Shown: positions 44,584-54,623 of the stretch, piece by piece
How positions within the stretch are numbered: position 1 is the first letter of the stretch
Layout of the letters: each line of letters starts with the position of its first letter
Assembly (NCBI RefSeq): GCF_000010525.1
Contig: NC_009937.1
Location: forward strand, 1,059,501 to 1,123,500
DNA length: 64,000 nt
Origin: Azorhizobium caulinodans ORS 571
GTDB lineage: Bacteria > Pseudomonadota > Alphaproteobacteria > Rhizobiales > Xanthobacteraceae
Reading direction: 5' to 3'
Translations under genes and position numbers: made by a program
The notes under the pieces: generated by a model
What the model was told of the DNA's origin: nothing
Seen by the model: the letters and a program-made list of their open reading frames with translations, nothing else
Databases searched by the model: none

Positions 44584-45510
44584 TCAGGCGGGCTTTGCAC
44601 CCTTCGCCCGTGTCGCGGTGAGGATGCCCGTCAGCACCAGCGCATACCCGGCCGCATGGAACCAGGCGAAGGTCTCGCCGAGGAAGAGGATGGCCAGCGC
44701 CGTGCCGAACACCGGCATGAGGTGGAAGAAGGGCGCCGCCCGGTTGGCGCCGACAAGCTGCACCCCGCGATTGAAGGCGAGATAGGCGAGCAGCGAGGGG
44801 GCGGTGGAAACATAGGCGAACACGCCCAGCGTGAAGCGGTTGAAATGCAGCTCCGCGCCATGGGTCAGTTCCCAGGCCATCACCGGCAGGAGCAGGACGC
44901 CGCCAATGGCCATGATGGCGGCAAGGAAGGAGAGCGGCCCGAGCGGCGGGCGCACCCGCAGTATCGCCGTGTAGAAGGCATAGATTGCGAGCGCCACCAT
45001 GATCCAGATGTCGCCGGCATTGAGGGTCAGGTGCAGCAGCGTGTCGATGCTGCCGCCGCTGATGATGATGAGCACGCCGGCGAGCGAGATGAAGACGCCC
45101 ACGGTCTGGCCGAGCGACAGGCCGTCGCGGAACAGCAGGAGGCTCCAGACGGCGACCAGCAGGGGGCTGATGGATTGCAGCAGCAGTCCGTTGAGCGCCT
45201 GCGTGTACTGGAGGCCGTAATAGCTCATGGCGTTGTAGCTGGCGATGCCGGTCGACGAGAGCAGCACGAGGCGCCAGAAGTGGCGGCGGAGGAGGGGCGC
45301 GTCGCGCACGATCTGCCGCCAGGCGAACGGCAGCAGGATCAGCGTCGCCAGCAGCCAGCGCACGCAGGCCGTGGTGATGGGCGGCACGGCGCCCACCATG
45401 TAGCGGCCGATCACCATGTTGATGGCCCAGAGCAGGGCCGTGAAGCTGAGCAGCAGATAAGGCGCGTTGGCGATGGCAGCCAAGGGAGACTGGGCGGCGC
45501 GAACGGACAT
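44584..45510 (-). CDS. EamA/DMT family transporter
   Basis: Inner-membrane protein of 308 residues with ten hydrophobic segments in two EamA repeats (ALLWAINMVIGRYMVGAVPP in the first, LTLNAGDIWIMVALAIYAFY in the second). Drug/metabolite exporters of this family carry amino acids, nucleosides or other metabolites. A GGAGG ribosome site precedes the ATG. It is convergent with the CHAT gene; nothing points to a substrate. Confidence 0.88.
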   Translation of the reverse strand: MSVRAAQSPLAAIANAPYLLLSFTALLWAINMVIGRYMVGAVPPITTACVRWLLATLILLPFAWRQIVRDAPLLRRHFWRLVLLSSTGIASYNAMSYYGLQYTQALNGLLLQSISPLLVAVWSLLLFRDGLSLGQTVGVFISLAGVLIIISGGSIDTLLHLTLNAGDIWIMVALAIYAFYTAILRVRPPLGPLSFLAAIMAIGGVLLLPVMAWELTHGAELHFNRFTLGVFAYVSTAPSLLAYLAFNRGVQLVGANRAAPFFHLMPVFGTALAILFLGETFAWFHAAGYALVLTGILTATRAKGAKPA

Positions 45511-45730
45511 GAATCCTCCTGGCGCCCCGGGCAGGGGCGACCCATTCTTCTGCTGTGGCGGCGGGCGCCGCCCAAGCCGCGTCGTTGCGCGGCCGGAAGC
45601 CTGTGCACCAGGAATGCGCAGGGGCAGGGCTTCGATCCACGCTCTATCGCGGGATCGTCAGGAAGGGAAATGAAACTCGCATCCGCATCCATCGGGGATG
45701 CTGATGGGTCCTGTCGCTTCGCTTATGCCC

Positions 45731-46603
45731 TCAGTGGGCGGCGGCCGTGAGATACCGGCTGAGGAAGGCGGGCACGCGCGAGAGGGCGTCCGAGCGGGCG
45801 GCAGGGTCGGTGCCTGTGATGGGCACGACGCCGGCCGTGGTGCGGAATTCCGGCCGCTCGCGATAGGCGAGGCCCGGCCAGTCGAAATCATGATAGGCGC
45901 CCGAATAGATGCGCAGCGTCACCGGATTTCCGGCGCTCGCCGCCTCCGTCAGCAGCGCCTCGCAGGGCTGGAGCGGGGACCAGACGTCCTTCTCTCCGAG
46001 CAGGACGAGCAGGGGAATGCGGCTCGACCAGCCGCCCGGCTGGCGGGCGGCGCTGCACGAGCCGGGATAGAAGGCGACCGCCGCCTGGAAGTCGCGGGAT
46101 GGGGCAAGGCCCGCCGGACGGGCGGAACTGTCCGTTCGCAGCGTGTTCAGCACCGTTCCGCCGCCCTGCGACCAGCCCATGAGCGCAATACGGCCGGGGT
46201 TTACGAACGGCTGGGCTTGGAGATAGGCGAGCGCGCCGTACATGTCCTTCGGACGGGCGCGATAGACATCGGAGCGGAAATTGGCCGGTGCGCACATGCT
46301 GCGCACGCCGCGCGGGGTGAAGCTGTCCACCATCAGCACGCTGTATCCGGCGCCGTTGAGGCGCTGGGCCCAATCGGTCTCGCGGGCGTTGATGCCATTC
46401 TTGCCGATCAGGCCGCCGCAGCCATGGGCGAAGACGACTGCCGGCCCCGGTCCCTGTCCGGCGCGGAAGAGATAGCCGTCAATCAGGGTGCCGTCGCGGG
46501 ACGGAAAGCTCACTTTCTCCTGCGCCTGAGCGGCCGGGCTGGCGGCGAGAAGCCCGAGCGCAGCGAGGCCGGCCAGCGCCAGACGGGTGAGGAGGTGTGG
46601 CAT
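45731..46603 (-). CDS. dienelactone hydrolase-like alpha/beta hydrolase
   Basis: Exported protein of 290 residues; the signal peptide ends AAQAQE. The hydrolase features are FAHGCGG (oxyanion region), the nucleophile GWSQGGG and a late histidine in GAYHDFDWPG, as in the dienelactone hydrolase family. The enzyme is predicted periplasmic. Function within the cell is unknown. Confidence 0.85.
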   Translation of the reverse strand: MPHLLTRLALAGLAALGLLAASPAAQAQEKVSFPSRDGTLIDGYLFRAGQGPGPAVVFAHGCGGLIGKNGINARETDWAQRLNGAGYSVLMVDSFTPRGVRSMCAPANFRSDVYRARPKDMYGALAYLQAQPFVNPGRIALMGWSQGGGTVLNTLRTDSSARPAGLAPSRDFQAAVAFYPGSCSAARQPGGWSSRIPLLVLLGEKDVWSPLQPCEALLTEAASAGNPVTLRIYSGAYHDFDWPGLAYRERPEFRTTAGVVPITGTDPAARSDALSRVPAFLSRYLTAAAH

Positions 46604-46780
46604 GGGGCGCTCCCGATCATCCTTTTGCGCCCGAGCTTAAGCCGCCTTCGCGTGTCTTGCACCGTCGCGCAACGGCAGGCTGTGCCGGATCGGGACAGGC
46701 GCTGGCAGGATGGGAACGGGAGCGGACCAAAGCGGGAGCGAATCGGTCGTGCGGCTCTTTTCCCGATCCGTTCCGCCGGA

Positions 46781-47338
46781 TTACGGCCCCTTCTGGAAGA
46801 GCTGGTAGGAGGTGGGATTGTCGGGGCAAAGGCCGCCGCCGCATTCCAGCACGGTGGACGCGCCATTGCCGAACGCCAGCAGGAAGCCGAGCACCACCAT
46901 GGCAAGGCCGAAGGTGGCGGCCCGCGGGCCGAGCGGCCGGTTGTCGCCGGCGAACTGCTGGTCGAACAGCAGCATGAGCCCGCAGCCGAGGATGATGACG
47001 CAGAAGAGCACCAGCGCCCAGCTGTAGAAATGCAGGCCGAGGAGCGCATCGCCATAGGTGCCCGTGCCCGGCACGATGTGCAGCAGCGTCTGCCGCCCCG
47101 AGATCAGGCCGCCGCAGAAGGCGGAGAGGATGACAATGGCATAGTGGCTCGGCCGGGGACCGAACTTCACGTTGAGGGCCAGCCCGAAGGCGGCGCCCAC
47201 GAAGCCGGCGCGCTGGAGCAGGCAGAGCGGACAGGGCAGGTCGCCGAAGGCGATCTGATCCACGAAGGCCACCAGGAGAACCAGGCAGACGGCGAGGAGG
47301 CCGATGGCATTGAGGGTGCGCGAGAGGCTGGCGGTCAT
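46781..47338 (-). CDS. dsbB: DsbB-type disulfide bond formation protein
   Basis: Inner-membrane quinone reductase of 185 residues that reoxidises DsbA. Four or five hydrophobic segments are visible. The first redox pair is CPLC (LPCPLCLLQR) in the first periplasmic loop and the second pair is Cys-x4-Cys in LECGGGLCPD. Its start lies 9 bp after the stop of a 51-residue membrane protein gene, a pairing known for this DsbB branch. Confidence 0.9.
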   Translation of the reverse strand: MTASLSRTLNAIGLLAVCLVLLVAFVDQIAFGDLPCPLCLLQRAGFVGAAFGLALNVKFGPRPSHYAIVILSAFCGGLISGRQTLLHIVPGTGTYGDALLGLHFYSWALVLFCVIILGCGLMLLFDQQFAGDNRPLGPRAATFGLAMVVLGFLLAFGNGASTVLECGGGLCPDNPTSYQLFQKGP

Positions 47339-47347
47339 GGCCGGGTC

Positions 47348-47503
47348 TCAGAGCACGAGGTTCAGCGGGTCGGTGGCGTGCATCCGGAACAGCGCCAGCA
47401 GAGCGATCAGCGACAGGCCCCACAAGGCGATGGCGGCGAGCCGCTGGCCGATGAGGATGCACAGGAAGGCCAGGGCAATGCCGAAGAAGGGAATGCTCAT
47501 CAT
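47348..47503 (-). CDS. DUF5993-type small membrane protein, DsbB partner
   Basis: A 51-residue protein. It starts MMSIPFFGIALAFLCILIG, has two hydrophobic segments and ends MHATDPLNLVL, the HATDPLNL tail being typical of the small proteins found next to DsbB. GGGAG lies about 8 bp before the ATG at 47503. The gene precedes dsbB by 9 bp on the same strand, so the two form a micro-operon. The role is unknown; association with DsbB is an inference from position. Confidence 0.8.
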   Translation of the reverse strand: MMSIPFFGIALAFLCILIGQRLAAIALWGLSLIALLALFRMHATDPLNLVL

Positions 47504-47606
47504 GGGCTCGTCTCCCGGCGCCCGCGCGACGGGCTGTTGACGTCAGCCTATAGGCGCGCGGGCTTGCGTGGAACCGGCCGGATGGCGGTACGGCCGTCTG
47601 CCTCCC

Positions 47607-48764
47607 TCAGCGTCCCTTGGAACGTGGATAGGCCGACTTGTCCGCGGGCGGCGTGAGGCCCTGCATGAGGTAGAGCACGTCGTTGGCGAGGGCGCAGCAG
47701 ATCTCCGTATTGCTGCTGTCCATGGCGGTCATGCCATCCGTGTTGCTCAGCACGAACACGCCGGCGGGTGCGGGCGTCGTGCCGGGGGCAGGGCTGGGCA
47801 GGAAGGCGATGTAGCTGGAAAAGCCCGGCAGATCGCCGTCTTTCCACACGGTGGAGAAGGGTGTGTTGTCCACGGAGCCGAGGAACCAGCCAAGGCCGAG
47901 CTGGTCGCCCCAGCCGGTGGTTGCGGTCGTGGAGGGGCTCTGAAGCACGCCCAGCAGATCGTTGAGCGGGCCGTCCGGCAGGAGACCCATGTTGAACTGC
48001 AGCCACACCAGCATGTCCGCCGGCGAGGCGACGATGCCGCCGGCCCCATGATAGGCCGGAAACTGCGGCCAGCCGGGAGCGGCGGCGCTCTGGTAGCTCT
48101 GGCCGGAGAAGTAATAGCCCTGCGGCAGGGTATCGAGCCGCACCTCGTCGAAGAACTGGGCCGACAGTTCGAGCGGCTCGAAGATGAGGTCGATGACGAT
48201 CTCTTCATAGCTCGCGTCCTGGTCGGCATAGGCCGGCAGCACGGCACCCATGAGGCCGAAGCCGAGATTGCTGTAGCGATAGGCGAGCTGGGAGGCGGGC
48301 TTCATCTGCGTATAGTTGAGGAAGCCCAGCATGCCGGGGATCGTGTAGGGCTGCGGCATCAGGCGCGGCTCGTCATGGGGTGGCCCATTGTCCTGTGGCA
48401 GCCCCGAGGAATAATTGACGAGCGAGGTGAGCGTGATGTCTGCGAACTGTTCGCCGATCTCAAGCTCGGGAAAGTCGCCGAGCGTCGCGTCCGCCGGCCC
48501 CTGCGTCTCCAGGAAATGGGCATAGGCTGTGGCGGTGAAGGTCTTCGAGACGGAGGCGAGCACGAACGGCGTGTCCTCGGTCAGCGCGAGCGGGCCATTG
48601 TCCTGCCGCTGCACGCCTCCGAAGGTGTAGATCGCCGAGACGTCCGGGTCGGGGCTGGCGATGCCGATGACGAAGGCGAGGCTCGTGTTCTCCGCCTGAA
48701 GCGCGAGATAGGGTTTTACGAGGGCGGCGAGGTCGTCCTCGCTCGGCTGGACGATGCTGGTCAT
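47607..48764 (-). CDS. serine hydrolase, beta-lactamase family
   Basis: Class C beta-lactamase-fold protein of 385 residues. The nucleophile motif is SVSKT (LASVSKTF), followed by a Y-x-N element (YRYSNLGFG). The third motif is unclear (GDLPGFSSYIAF). No signal peptide is evident, which distinguishes it from the other serine hydrolase in the window. The ATG at 48764 has a GGGGAGGG ribosome site at good spacing; the ATG 6 bases upstream is too close to it. Substrate unknown. Confidence 0.8.
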   Translation of the reverse strand: MTSIVQPSEDDLAALVKPYLALQAENTSLAFVIGIASPDPDVSAIYTFGGVQRQDNGPLALTEDTPFVLASVSKTFTATAYAHFLETQGPADATLGDFPELEIGEQFADITLTSLVNYSSGLPQDNGPPHDEPRLMPQPYTIPGMLGFLNYTQMKPASQLAYRYSNLGFGLMGAVLPAYADQDASYEEIVIDLIFEPLELSAQFFDEVRLDTLPQGYYFSGQSYQSAAAPGWPQFPAYHGAGGIVASPADMLVWLQFNMGLLPDGPLNDLLGVLQSPSTTATTGWGDQLGLGWFLGSVDNTPFSTVWKDGDLPGFSSYIAFLPSPAPGTTPAPAGVFVLSNTDGMTAMDSSNTEICCALANDVLYLMQGLTPPADKSAYPRSKGR

Positions 48765-48909
48765 GGACATTCCCTCCCCGTGGCGCCCGAGACGCGACGT
48801 CACGCCCGCAGCTTGCGCCCCGGCCATGGCGCTGTCACGACGGGAAAAATCGCAGGGCCTGTACCAGAGCGGCACAGGCCGCCACCCTCGCGGGAACAGG
48901 CGCGGATCA

Positions 48910-48948
48910 AACCGCGTCCGAATCGATGGAATGCCGCCGGACGCGGTT
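48910..48948. terminator. palindrome downstream of the ethylmalonyl-CoA mutase gene
   Basis: Perfect 11-bp arms (aaccgcgtccg / cggacgcggtt) with a 17-nt loop, lying 29 bp after the mutase stop. The T tract is short, so it may be a weak terminator or a dispersed palindrome. Confidence 0.45.
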
Positions 48949-48976
48949 CGTTCGCGAGCGGAGACCGGCGGCCGGG

Positions 48977-50950
48977 TCAGGCCGCGTCCTGGGCCTCCCG
49001 GTCCACGATGGCGACGATGTCGGCCATGATGCGGTTCAGCTCGAAATTCTTCGGCGTATAGACCGCCGCGACCCCGAAGCCGCGCAGCTGCGCCTCGTCC
49101 TCCGGCGGGATGATGCCGCCCACCACGACGGGAACGTCAGAGAGCCCTTCAGCACGCATCCGCTCCATCACGTCGCGCACCAGCGGCACGTGGGAGCCGG
49201 AGAGGATGGAGAGGCCGACCACATGGACGCTCTCCTCCAGCGCGGCATTCACGATCTCCGCCGGGGTGAGGCGGATGCCTTCATAGACCACCTCCATGCC
49301 CGCATCGCGGGCGCGCACGGCGATCTGCTCGGCACCGTTGGAATGGCCGTCGAGGCCGGGCTTGCCGACGAGGAATTTGAGCCGGCGGCCGAGCTTCTGC
49401 GAGACCGCTTCGACATTGCTGCGCACTTCGTCGAGGCCTTTGGTGTCCACCCGCGCCGCGCGGCCGACGCCGGTGGGCGCGCGATATTCGCCGAAGATCT
49501 CCCGCAGGGCGGTGCCCCATTCGCCCGTGGTGACGCCCGCCTTGGCGCAGGCGATGGAGGGCTCCATGATGTTGCCGCCTTCGCGCGCCGCACGCTTCAG
49601 CGCGTCCATAGCGGCCCCAACCGCCGCCGGGTCGCGGGCCTCGCGCCAGGCCTTGAGACGGGACACCTGCTCGGGCTCCACATGCTCCGGCACGGTGAGG
49701 ATGGCGCCCTCGCCTGTGGTCAGTGGCGAGGGCTCGGTCTCGGTCCAGCGGTTGACGCCGACGACCACCTGCTCGCCGCGCTCGATGGCTTCCAGCCGGC
49801 GGGTGTTCGATTCCACCAGCTGCTGCTTCATGTAGCTGTTCTCGATGGCCGCGACCGCGCCGCCCATGGCCTCGATGCGGGCGAGTTCCTCGCGCGCCTC
49901 GGCCTTCAGGGCTTCCACCTTGCGGTCGATCTCCACCGAGCCGTCGAAGATGTCGCCATAGTCCAGCAGGTCCGTCTCATAGGCCAGCACCTGCTGCATC
50001 CGCAGCGACCATTGCTGGTCGAAGGAGCGGGGCAGGCCGAGGGCCTCGTTCCAGGCCGGCAGCTGCACGGCGCGGGCGCGGGCCTTCTTGGAGAGCGTCA
50101 CCGCCAGCATCTCGATGAGGATGCGGTAGACGTTGTTCTCGGGCTGCTGCTCCGTGAGGCCCAGCGAGTTCACCTGCACGCCATAGCGGAACAGCTTCTG
50201 CTTGGCGTCCGTGATGCCGTAGCGGTTGACGCAGATCTCGTCCCAGAGGTCCACGAACGCCCGCATCTTGCACATTTCGGTAATGAACCGCATGCCGGCA
50301 TTCACGAAGAAGGAGATGCGCCCCACCACCTCGCCAAAGGCCGCGCCTTCCGCCTCGCCCGACTTCTTCACCGTGTCGAGGATGGCGATGGCGTTCGCGA
50401 GCGCGAAGGCCAGCTCCTGCACCGGCGTCGCCCCGGCCTCCTGCAGATGGTAGGAGCAGACGTTCATGGGGTTCCAGCGCGGCAGATGCTCGGTCGTGAA
50501 GACGATCACGTCCTTGGTGAGCCGCATGGAGGGCGCGGGCGGAAACACATAGGTGCCGCGCGAGAGATATTCCTTGATGATGTCGTTCTGCGTCGTGCCC
50601 TGGAGCTTTGCCCGGTCGGCGCCCTGCTCGTCGGCCACCGCGATATAGAGCGCCAGCAGCCAGGGGGCGCAGGCGTTGATGGTCATGGAGGTGTTCATCT
50701 CGGCCAGCGGAATACCCTCGAAGAGGGTGCGCATGTCGCCGAGATGGGAAATGGGGACGCCCACCTTGCCCACTTCGCCGCGTGCGAGGGGATGGTCGCT
50801 GTCATAGCCGGTCTGGGTGGGCAGATCGAAGGCTACCGAAAGGCCCGTCTGCCCCTTGGCGAGGTTGGCGCGGTAGAGCTTGTTCGATTCCGCCGCCGTC
50901 GAGTGACCCGCATAGGTGCGGAACAGCCAAGGTTTGTCCCGGCTTGTCAT
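48977..50950 (-). CDS. ecm: ethylmalonyl-CoA mutase
   Basis: Adenosylcobalamin-dependent mutase converting (2R)-ethylmalonyl-CoA to methylsuccinyl-CoA in the ethylmalonyl-CoA pathway. The protein has 657 residues, the usual length. TYAGHSTAAESNKLYR and AFDLPTQTGYDSDHP distinguish it from methylmalonyl-CoA mutase (which has AGFSTAEESN and DLATHRGYDSD). The cobalamin domain carries DGHSNGAEQ with the base-off histidine, and LSGSH. It was called MeaA in methylotrophs. The ATG at 50950 has a GGGAGGG ribosome site. Confidence 0.92.
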   Translation of the reverse strand: MTSRDKPWLFRTYAGHSTAAESNKLYRANLAKGQTGLSVAFDLPTQTGYDSDHPLARGEVGKVGVPISHLGDMRTLFEGIPLAEMNTSMTINACAPWLLALYIAVADEQGADRAKLQGTTQNDIIKEYLSRGTYVFPPAPSMRLTKDVIVFTTEHLPRWNPMNVCSYHLQEAGATPVQELAFALANAIAILDTVKKSGEAEGAAFGEVVGRISFFVNAGMRFITEMCKMRAFVDLWDEICVNRYGITDAKQKLFRYGVQVNSLGLTEQQPENNVYRILIEMLAVTLSKKARARAVQLPAWNEALGLPRSFDQQWSLRMQQVLAYETDLLDYGDIFDGSVEIDRKVEALKAEAREELARIEAMGGAVAAIENSYMKQQLVESNTRRLEAIERGEQVVVGVNRWTETEPSPLTTGEGAILTVPEHVEPEQVSRLKAWREARDPAAVGAAMDALKRAAREGGNIMEPSIACAKAGVTTGEWGTALREIFGEYRAPTGVGRAARVDTKGLDEVRSNVEAVSQKLGRRLKFLVGKPGLDGHSNGAEQIAVRARDAGMEVVYEGIRLTPAEIVNAALEESVHVVGLSILSGSHVPLVRDVMERMRAEGLSDVPVVVGGIIPPEDEAQLRGFGVAAVYTPKNFELNRIMADIVAIVDREAQDAA

Positions 50951-51116
50951 GATCCCTCCCCTTCGCGCTGCTGCACGTTCTGATCGACATATCTTGCGCC
51001 GCAACGTAGGCGGCGTCGATGCCGATTTTAGGCGTAGGGCAGGGGCGAAAGCGGGACGCGGAGCACTGTGCCGCATTGCCGCAGGAGCCCGGGGTGCCGG
51101 TCTTTGGGTGACGGGT

Positions 51117-51872
51117 TCAGCTCAGGAGCACCCGCAACTCCTCCTGCACGCGCAACATGGCGGGCAGATAATCGGAGGGCATGTCGCTCACCGTGACGGC
51201 CGCCGCGGGCGCGCCGATATTGAGCGCGGCGACAGTCCGGCCGCGAGAATCCTTCAGGGGAACGGCGATGGAGCACAGCCCGAGTTCCAGTTCCTGATCG
51301 ATGATCGCATAGCCCTGCGTCCGCACGCGGGCGAGCTCCTCGAGCAGGTCATTCCGCGCGACCTTGGTGTGGGGCGTGAGGGGGCGGATGTCGGAACGGT
51401 CCAGCAGGGCGATGGCTTGGTCCGGCGGCAGTGCCGCCAGAAGCACGCGGCCCATGGAGGCGCACCAGGCCGGCAGGCGTGAGCCGGGCATGAGGTTGAT
51501 GGACATGACCCGTCGCTGGGAGGCGCGGGCGATGTAAACGATCTCCGTGCCTTCCAGCACGCTCGCCGATGCGCTCTGCCCCACGTCCTTGGACAGGGCT
51601 TCCAGATGCGGCTGGAGCAGTTGCGGCAGGGGCGTCGCAGACAGATAGGCGGTGCCGAGCCGCAGCACCTTGGGGGTGAGCTCGAAATGCTTGCCGTCGG
51701 TGCGGGCGTAGCCCAGTTCCACGAGCGTCAGCAAGCAGCGCCGGGCGGTGGCCCGATCGAGGCCGGTCGCTTCCGACATCTGGGCGATGGTCATGCCCGG
51801 CTGCCCGGAGCCGAAGGCCTCCATCACCTTCAGCCCCTTGGCCAAACCGCCGATGAAATCCGTCTGCTTCAT
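51117..51872 (-). CDS. IclR family regulator of the pca genes
   Basis: Transcriptional regulator of 251 residues with an N-terminal winged helix (MTIAQMSEATGLDRATARRC) and the IclR effector domain (GLCSIAVPLKDSRGRTVAAL). The PcaR/PcaU/PobR type is indicated by its place next to, and divergent from, pcaIJF. A perfect palindrome lies 16 bp upstream of its start. A longer frame to 51923 would read through the palindrome and is rejected. The expected effector of PcaR is beta-ketoadipate; not testable here. Confidence 0.88.
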   Translation of the reverse strand: MKQTDFIGGLAKGLKVMEAFGSGQPGMTIAQMSEATGLDRATARRCLLTLVELGYARTDGKHFELTPKVLRLGTAYLSATPLPQLLQPHLEALSKDVGQSASASVLEGTEIVYIARASQRRVMSINLMPGSRLPAWCASMGRVLLAALPPDQAIALLDRSDIRPLTPHTKVARNDLLEELARVRTQGYAIIDQELELGLCSIAVPLKDSRGRTVAALNIGAPAAAVTVSDMPSDYLPAMLRVQEELRVLLS

Positions 51873-51888
51873 GGCGCGCTCGTGAGGT

Positions 51889-51921
51889 GTGCGATATTTG
51901 AACAAAAATCGAATATCGCAC
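51889..51921. promoter_or_regulatory. perfect palindrome, candidate IclR (PcaR/PcaU-type) operator
   Basis: Arms gtgcgatatt (51889-51898) and aatatcgcac (51912-51921) are exact 10-bp inverted repeats separated by 13 nt. They lie between the divergent regulator and pcaI. PcaU operators in Acinetobacter are likewise built of 10-bp repeats forming a palindrome plus a direct copy; no clear third copy is seen here. Confidence 0.7.
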
Positions 51922-52013
51922 AAATGCCTTGCTGTCGATAGGGACCGGGCCTATCCGTTCCTCAGGGCCAGAGTGCCGGTCAGGCGCGGCCCGTGAGTTC
52001 CGGGAGGACCTGC

Positions 52014-52724
52014 ATGGACAAGACGGTCGGGGATCTCGCCACGGCGGTTTCCGAGATCGGGGATGGCGCCACGGTGATGATCGGCGGCTTCGGCGGCGCC
52101 GGTGCGCCGGTGGAGCTCATCCACGCCCTCATCGACAAGGGGCCGAAGGGCCTCACCGTGGTCAACAACAATGCGGGCAACGGGCGCATCGGCATCGCCG
52201 CGATGATCGCGGCCGGCATGGTGCGCAAGCTGATCTGCTCCTTCCCCCGCGCGGCGGACGCCAGCGCCTTCAACGAGCGCTATCTGGCGGGTGAACTGGA
52301 GCTGGAACTGGTGCCGCAGGGCACGCTCGCCGAGCGCATCCGCGCCGGCGGTGCGGGCATTCCAGCCTTCTACACGCCCACCAGCTATGGCACCGAACTC
52401 GCCGAGGGCAAGCCGGTGGCCGAGTTTGACGGGCGGCCCTATGTGCAGGAGCGCTGGCTGAAGGCGGACTTCGCCCTCGTGAAAGCCCATCTCGGCGATC
52501 CCTACGGCAACCTCACCTACAACAAGGCGGCCCGCAACTTCAGCCCGCTGATGTGCATGGCAGCGGCCAAGACCATCGTGCAGGTCTCGCGCATCGTGCC
52601 GCCGGGCGACATCGATCCCGAGCACGTCATCACACCCGGCATCTTCGTGGACCGGGTGGTCGAGGTCGCCGATGCGCGACAGGAAGAGGACCTCATCCGG
52701 GCGGGAGCGGCCTACAATGACTGA
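52014..52724 (+). CDS. pcaI: 3-oxoadipate CoA-transferase, alpha subunit
   Basis: One half of the CoA-transferase that activates beta-ketoadipate with succinyl-CoA. It has 236 residues: MIGGFGGAGAPVELIHALID near the N-terminus (glycine-rich CoA loop), then VVNNNAGNGRIGIAAMI and FALVKAHLGDPYGNL. A GGGAGG site precedes the ATG. It overlaps pcaJ by 8 bp. The succinyl-CoA:3-oxoacid (acetoacetate) transferase is the close alternative, but the thiolase and regulator favour pca. Confidence 0.88.
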   Translation: MDKTVGDLATAVSEIGDGATVMIGGFGGAGAPVELIHALIDKGPKGLTVVNNNAGNGRIGIAAMIAAGMVRKLICSFPRAADASAFNERYLAGELELELVPQGTLAERIRAGGAGIPAFYTPTSYGTELAEGKPVAEFDGRPYVQERWLKADFALVKAHLGDPYGNLTYNKAARNFSPLMCMAAAKTIVQVSRIVPPGDIDPEHVITPGIFVDRVVEVADARQEEDLIRAGAAYND

Positions 52725-53406
52725 GACCCTTCAGAACGACGGCAAGCTGTCGAACGCCCAGATTGCCTGGCGCGCGGCGCAGGACATTGCCGATGGCGCC
52801 TATGTGAACCTCGGCATCGGCTTCCCCGAGATGGTGGCCAATTATCCGGTCGAGGGCCGCGAGGTGATCTTCCACACCGAGAACGGCATCCTCAATTTCG
52901 GCGCGCCGCCGCCGGCCGGTCAGGAAGACTGGGACCTTATCAATGCCGGCAAGAAGGCGGTGACGCTGCGGCCGGGTGCGGCCTTCTTCCACCATGCGGA
53001 CAGCTTCGCCATGGTGCGCGGCGGGCATCTGGATGTGGCCATCCTCGGCGCCTATCAGGTGTCGCAGAATGGCGATCTCGCCAACTGGCGCGTCGGCAGC
53101 AAGGGCGTGCCGGCGGTGGGCGGCGCCATGGATCTGGTGCATGGGGCGAAGCAGGTCTTCGTCATCACCGAGCACCAGACCAAGTCCGGCGAGCCCAAGC
53201 TCGTGGAAAGCTGCGCCTTTCCGCTGACCGGCGTCGCCTGCGTCACCCGCGTCTATACGAGCCACGCGGTGGTGGATATTCGCGGCGGCCGCTTCATCCT
53301 GCGCGAGAAGATCCCGACGCTCTCCCTTGAAGAGCTTCAGGCGATGACCGGCGCGCGCCTCCACATCGACGGCCCGGTGGCCGATCTCGTCGCGCCCGAG
53401 CTGTGA
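52717..53406 (+). CDS. pcaJ: 3-oxoadipate CoA-transferase, beta subunit
   Basis: Second subunit, 229 residues. The catalytic glutamate is in HTENGIL (S/T-E-N-G motif), after YVNLGIGFPEMVANY; GGAMDLVHGAKQVFVI and ESCAFPLTGVACVTRVYT follow. The ATG lies inside the end of pcaI, implying translational coupling. The next gene, pcaF, starts 11 bp downstream. Confidence 0.9.
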   Translation: MTETLQNDGKLSNAQIAWRAAQDIADGAYVNLGIGFPEMVANYPVEGREVIFHTENGILNFGAPPPAGQEDWDLINAGKKAVTLRPGAAFFHHADSFAMVRGGHLDVAILGAYQVSQNGDLANWRVGSKGVPAVGGAMDLVHGAKQVFVITEHQTKSGEPKLVESCAFPLTGVACVTRVYTSHAVVDIRGGRFILREKIPTLSLEELQAMTGARLHIDGPVADLVAPEL

Positions 53407-53417
53407 GCGGGGATGCC

Positions 53418-54623
<1,206 letters not shown>

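Noticed and set aside
50994-51004. ttgc-gcc-gcaa upstream of ecm as an operator
   Set aside because: Only 4-bp arms; expected by chance in GC-rich DNA.
51873-51923. Longer IclR protein starting at 51923
   Set aside because: It would translate through the perfect palindrome, and the added residues do not resemble the family N-terminus.
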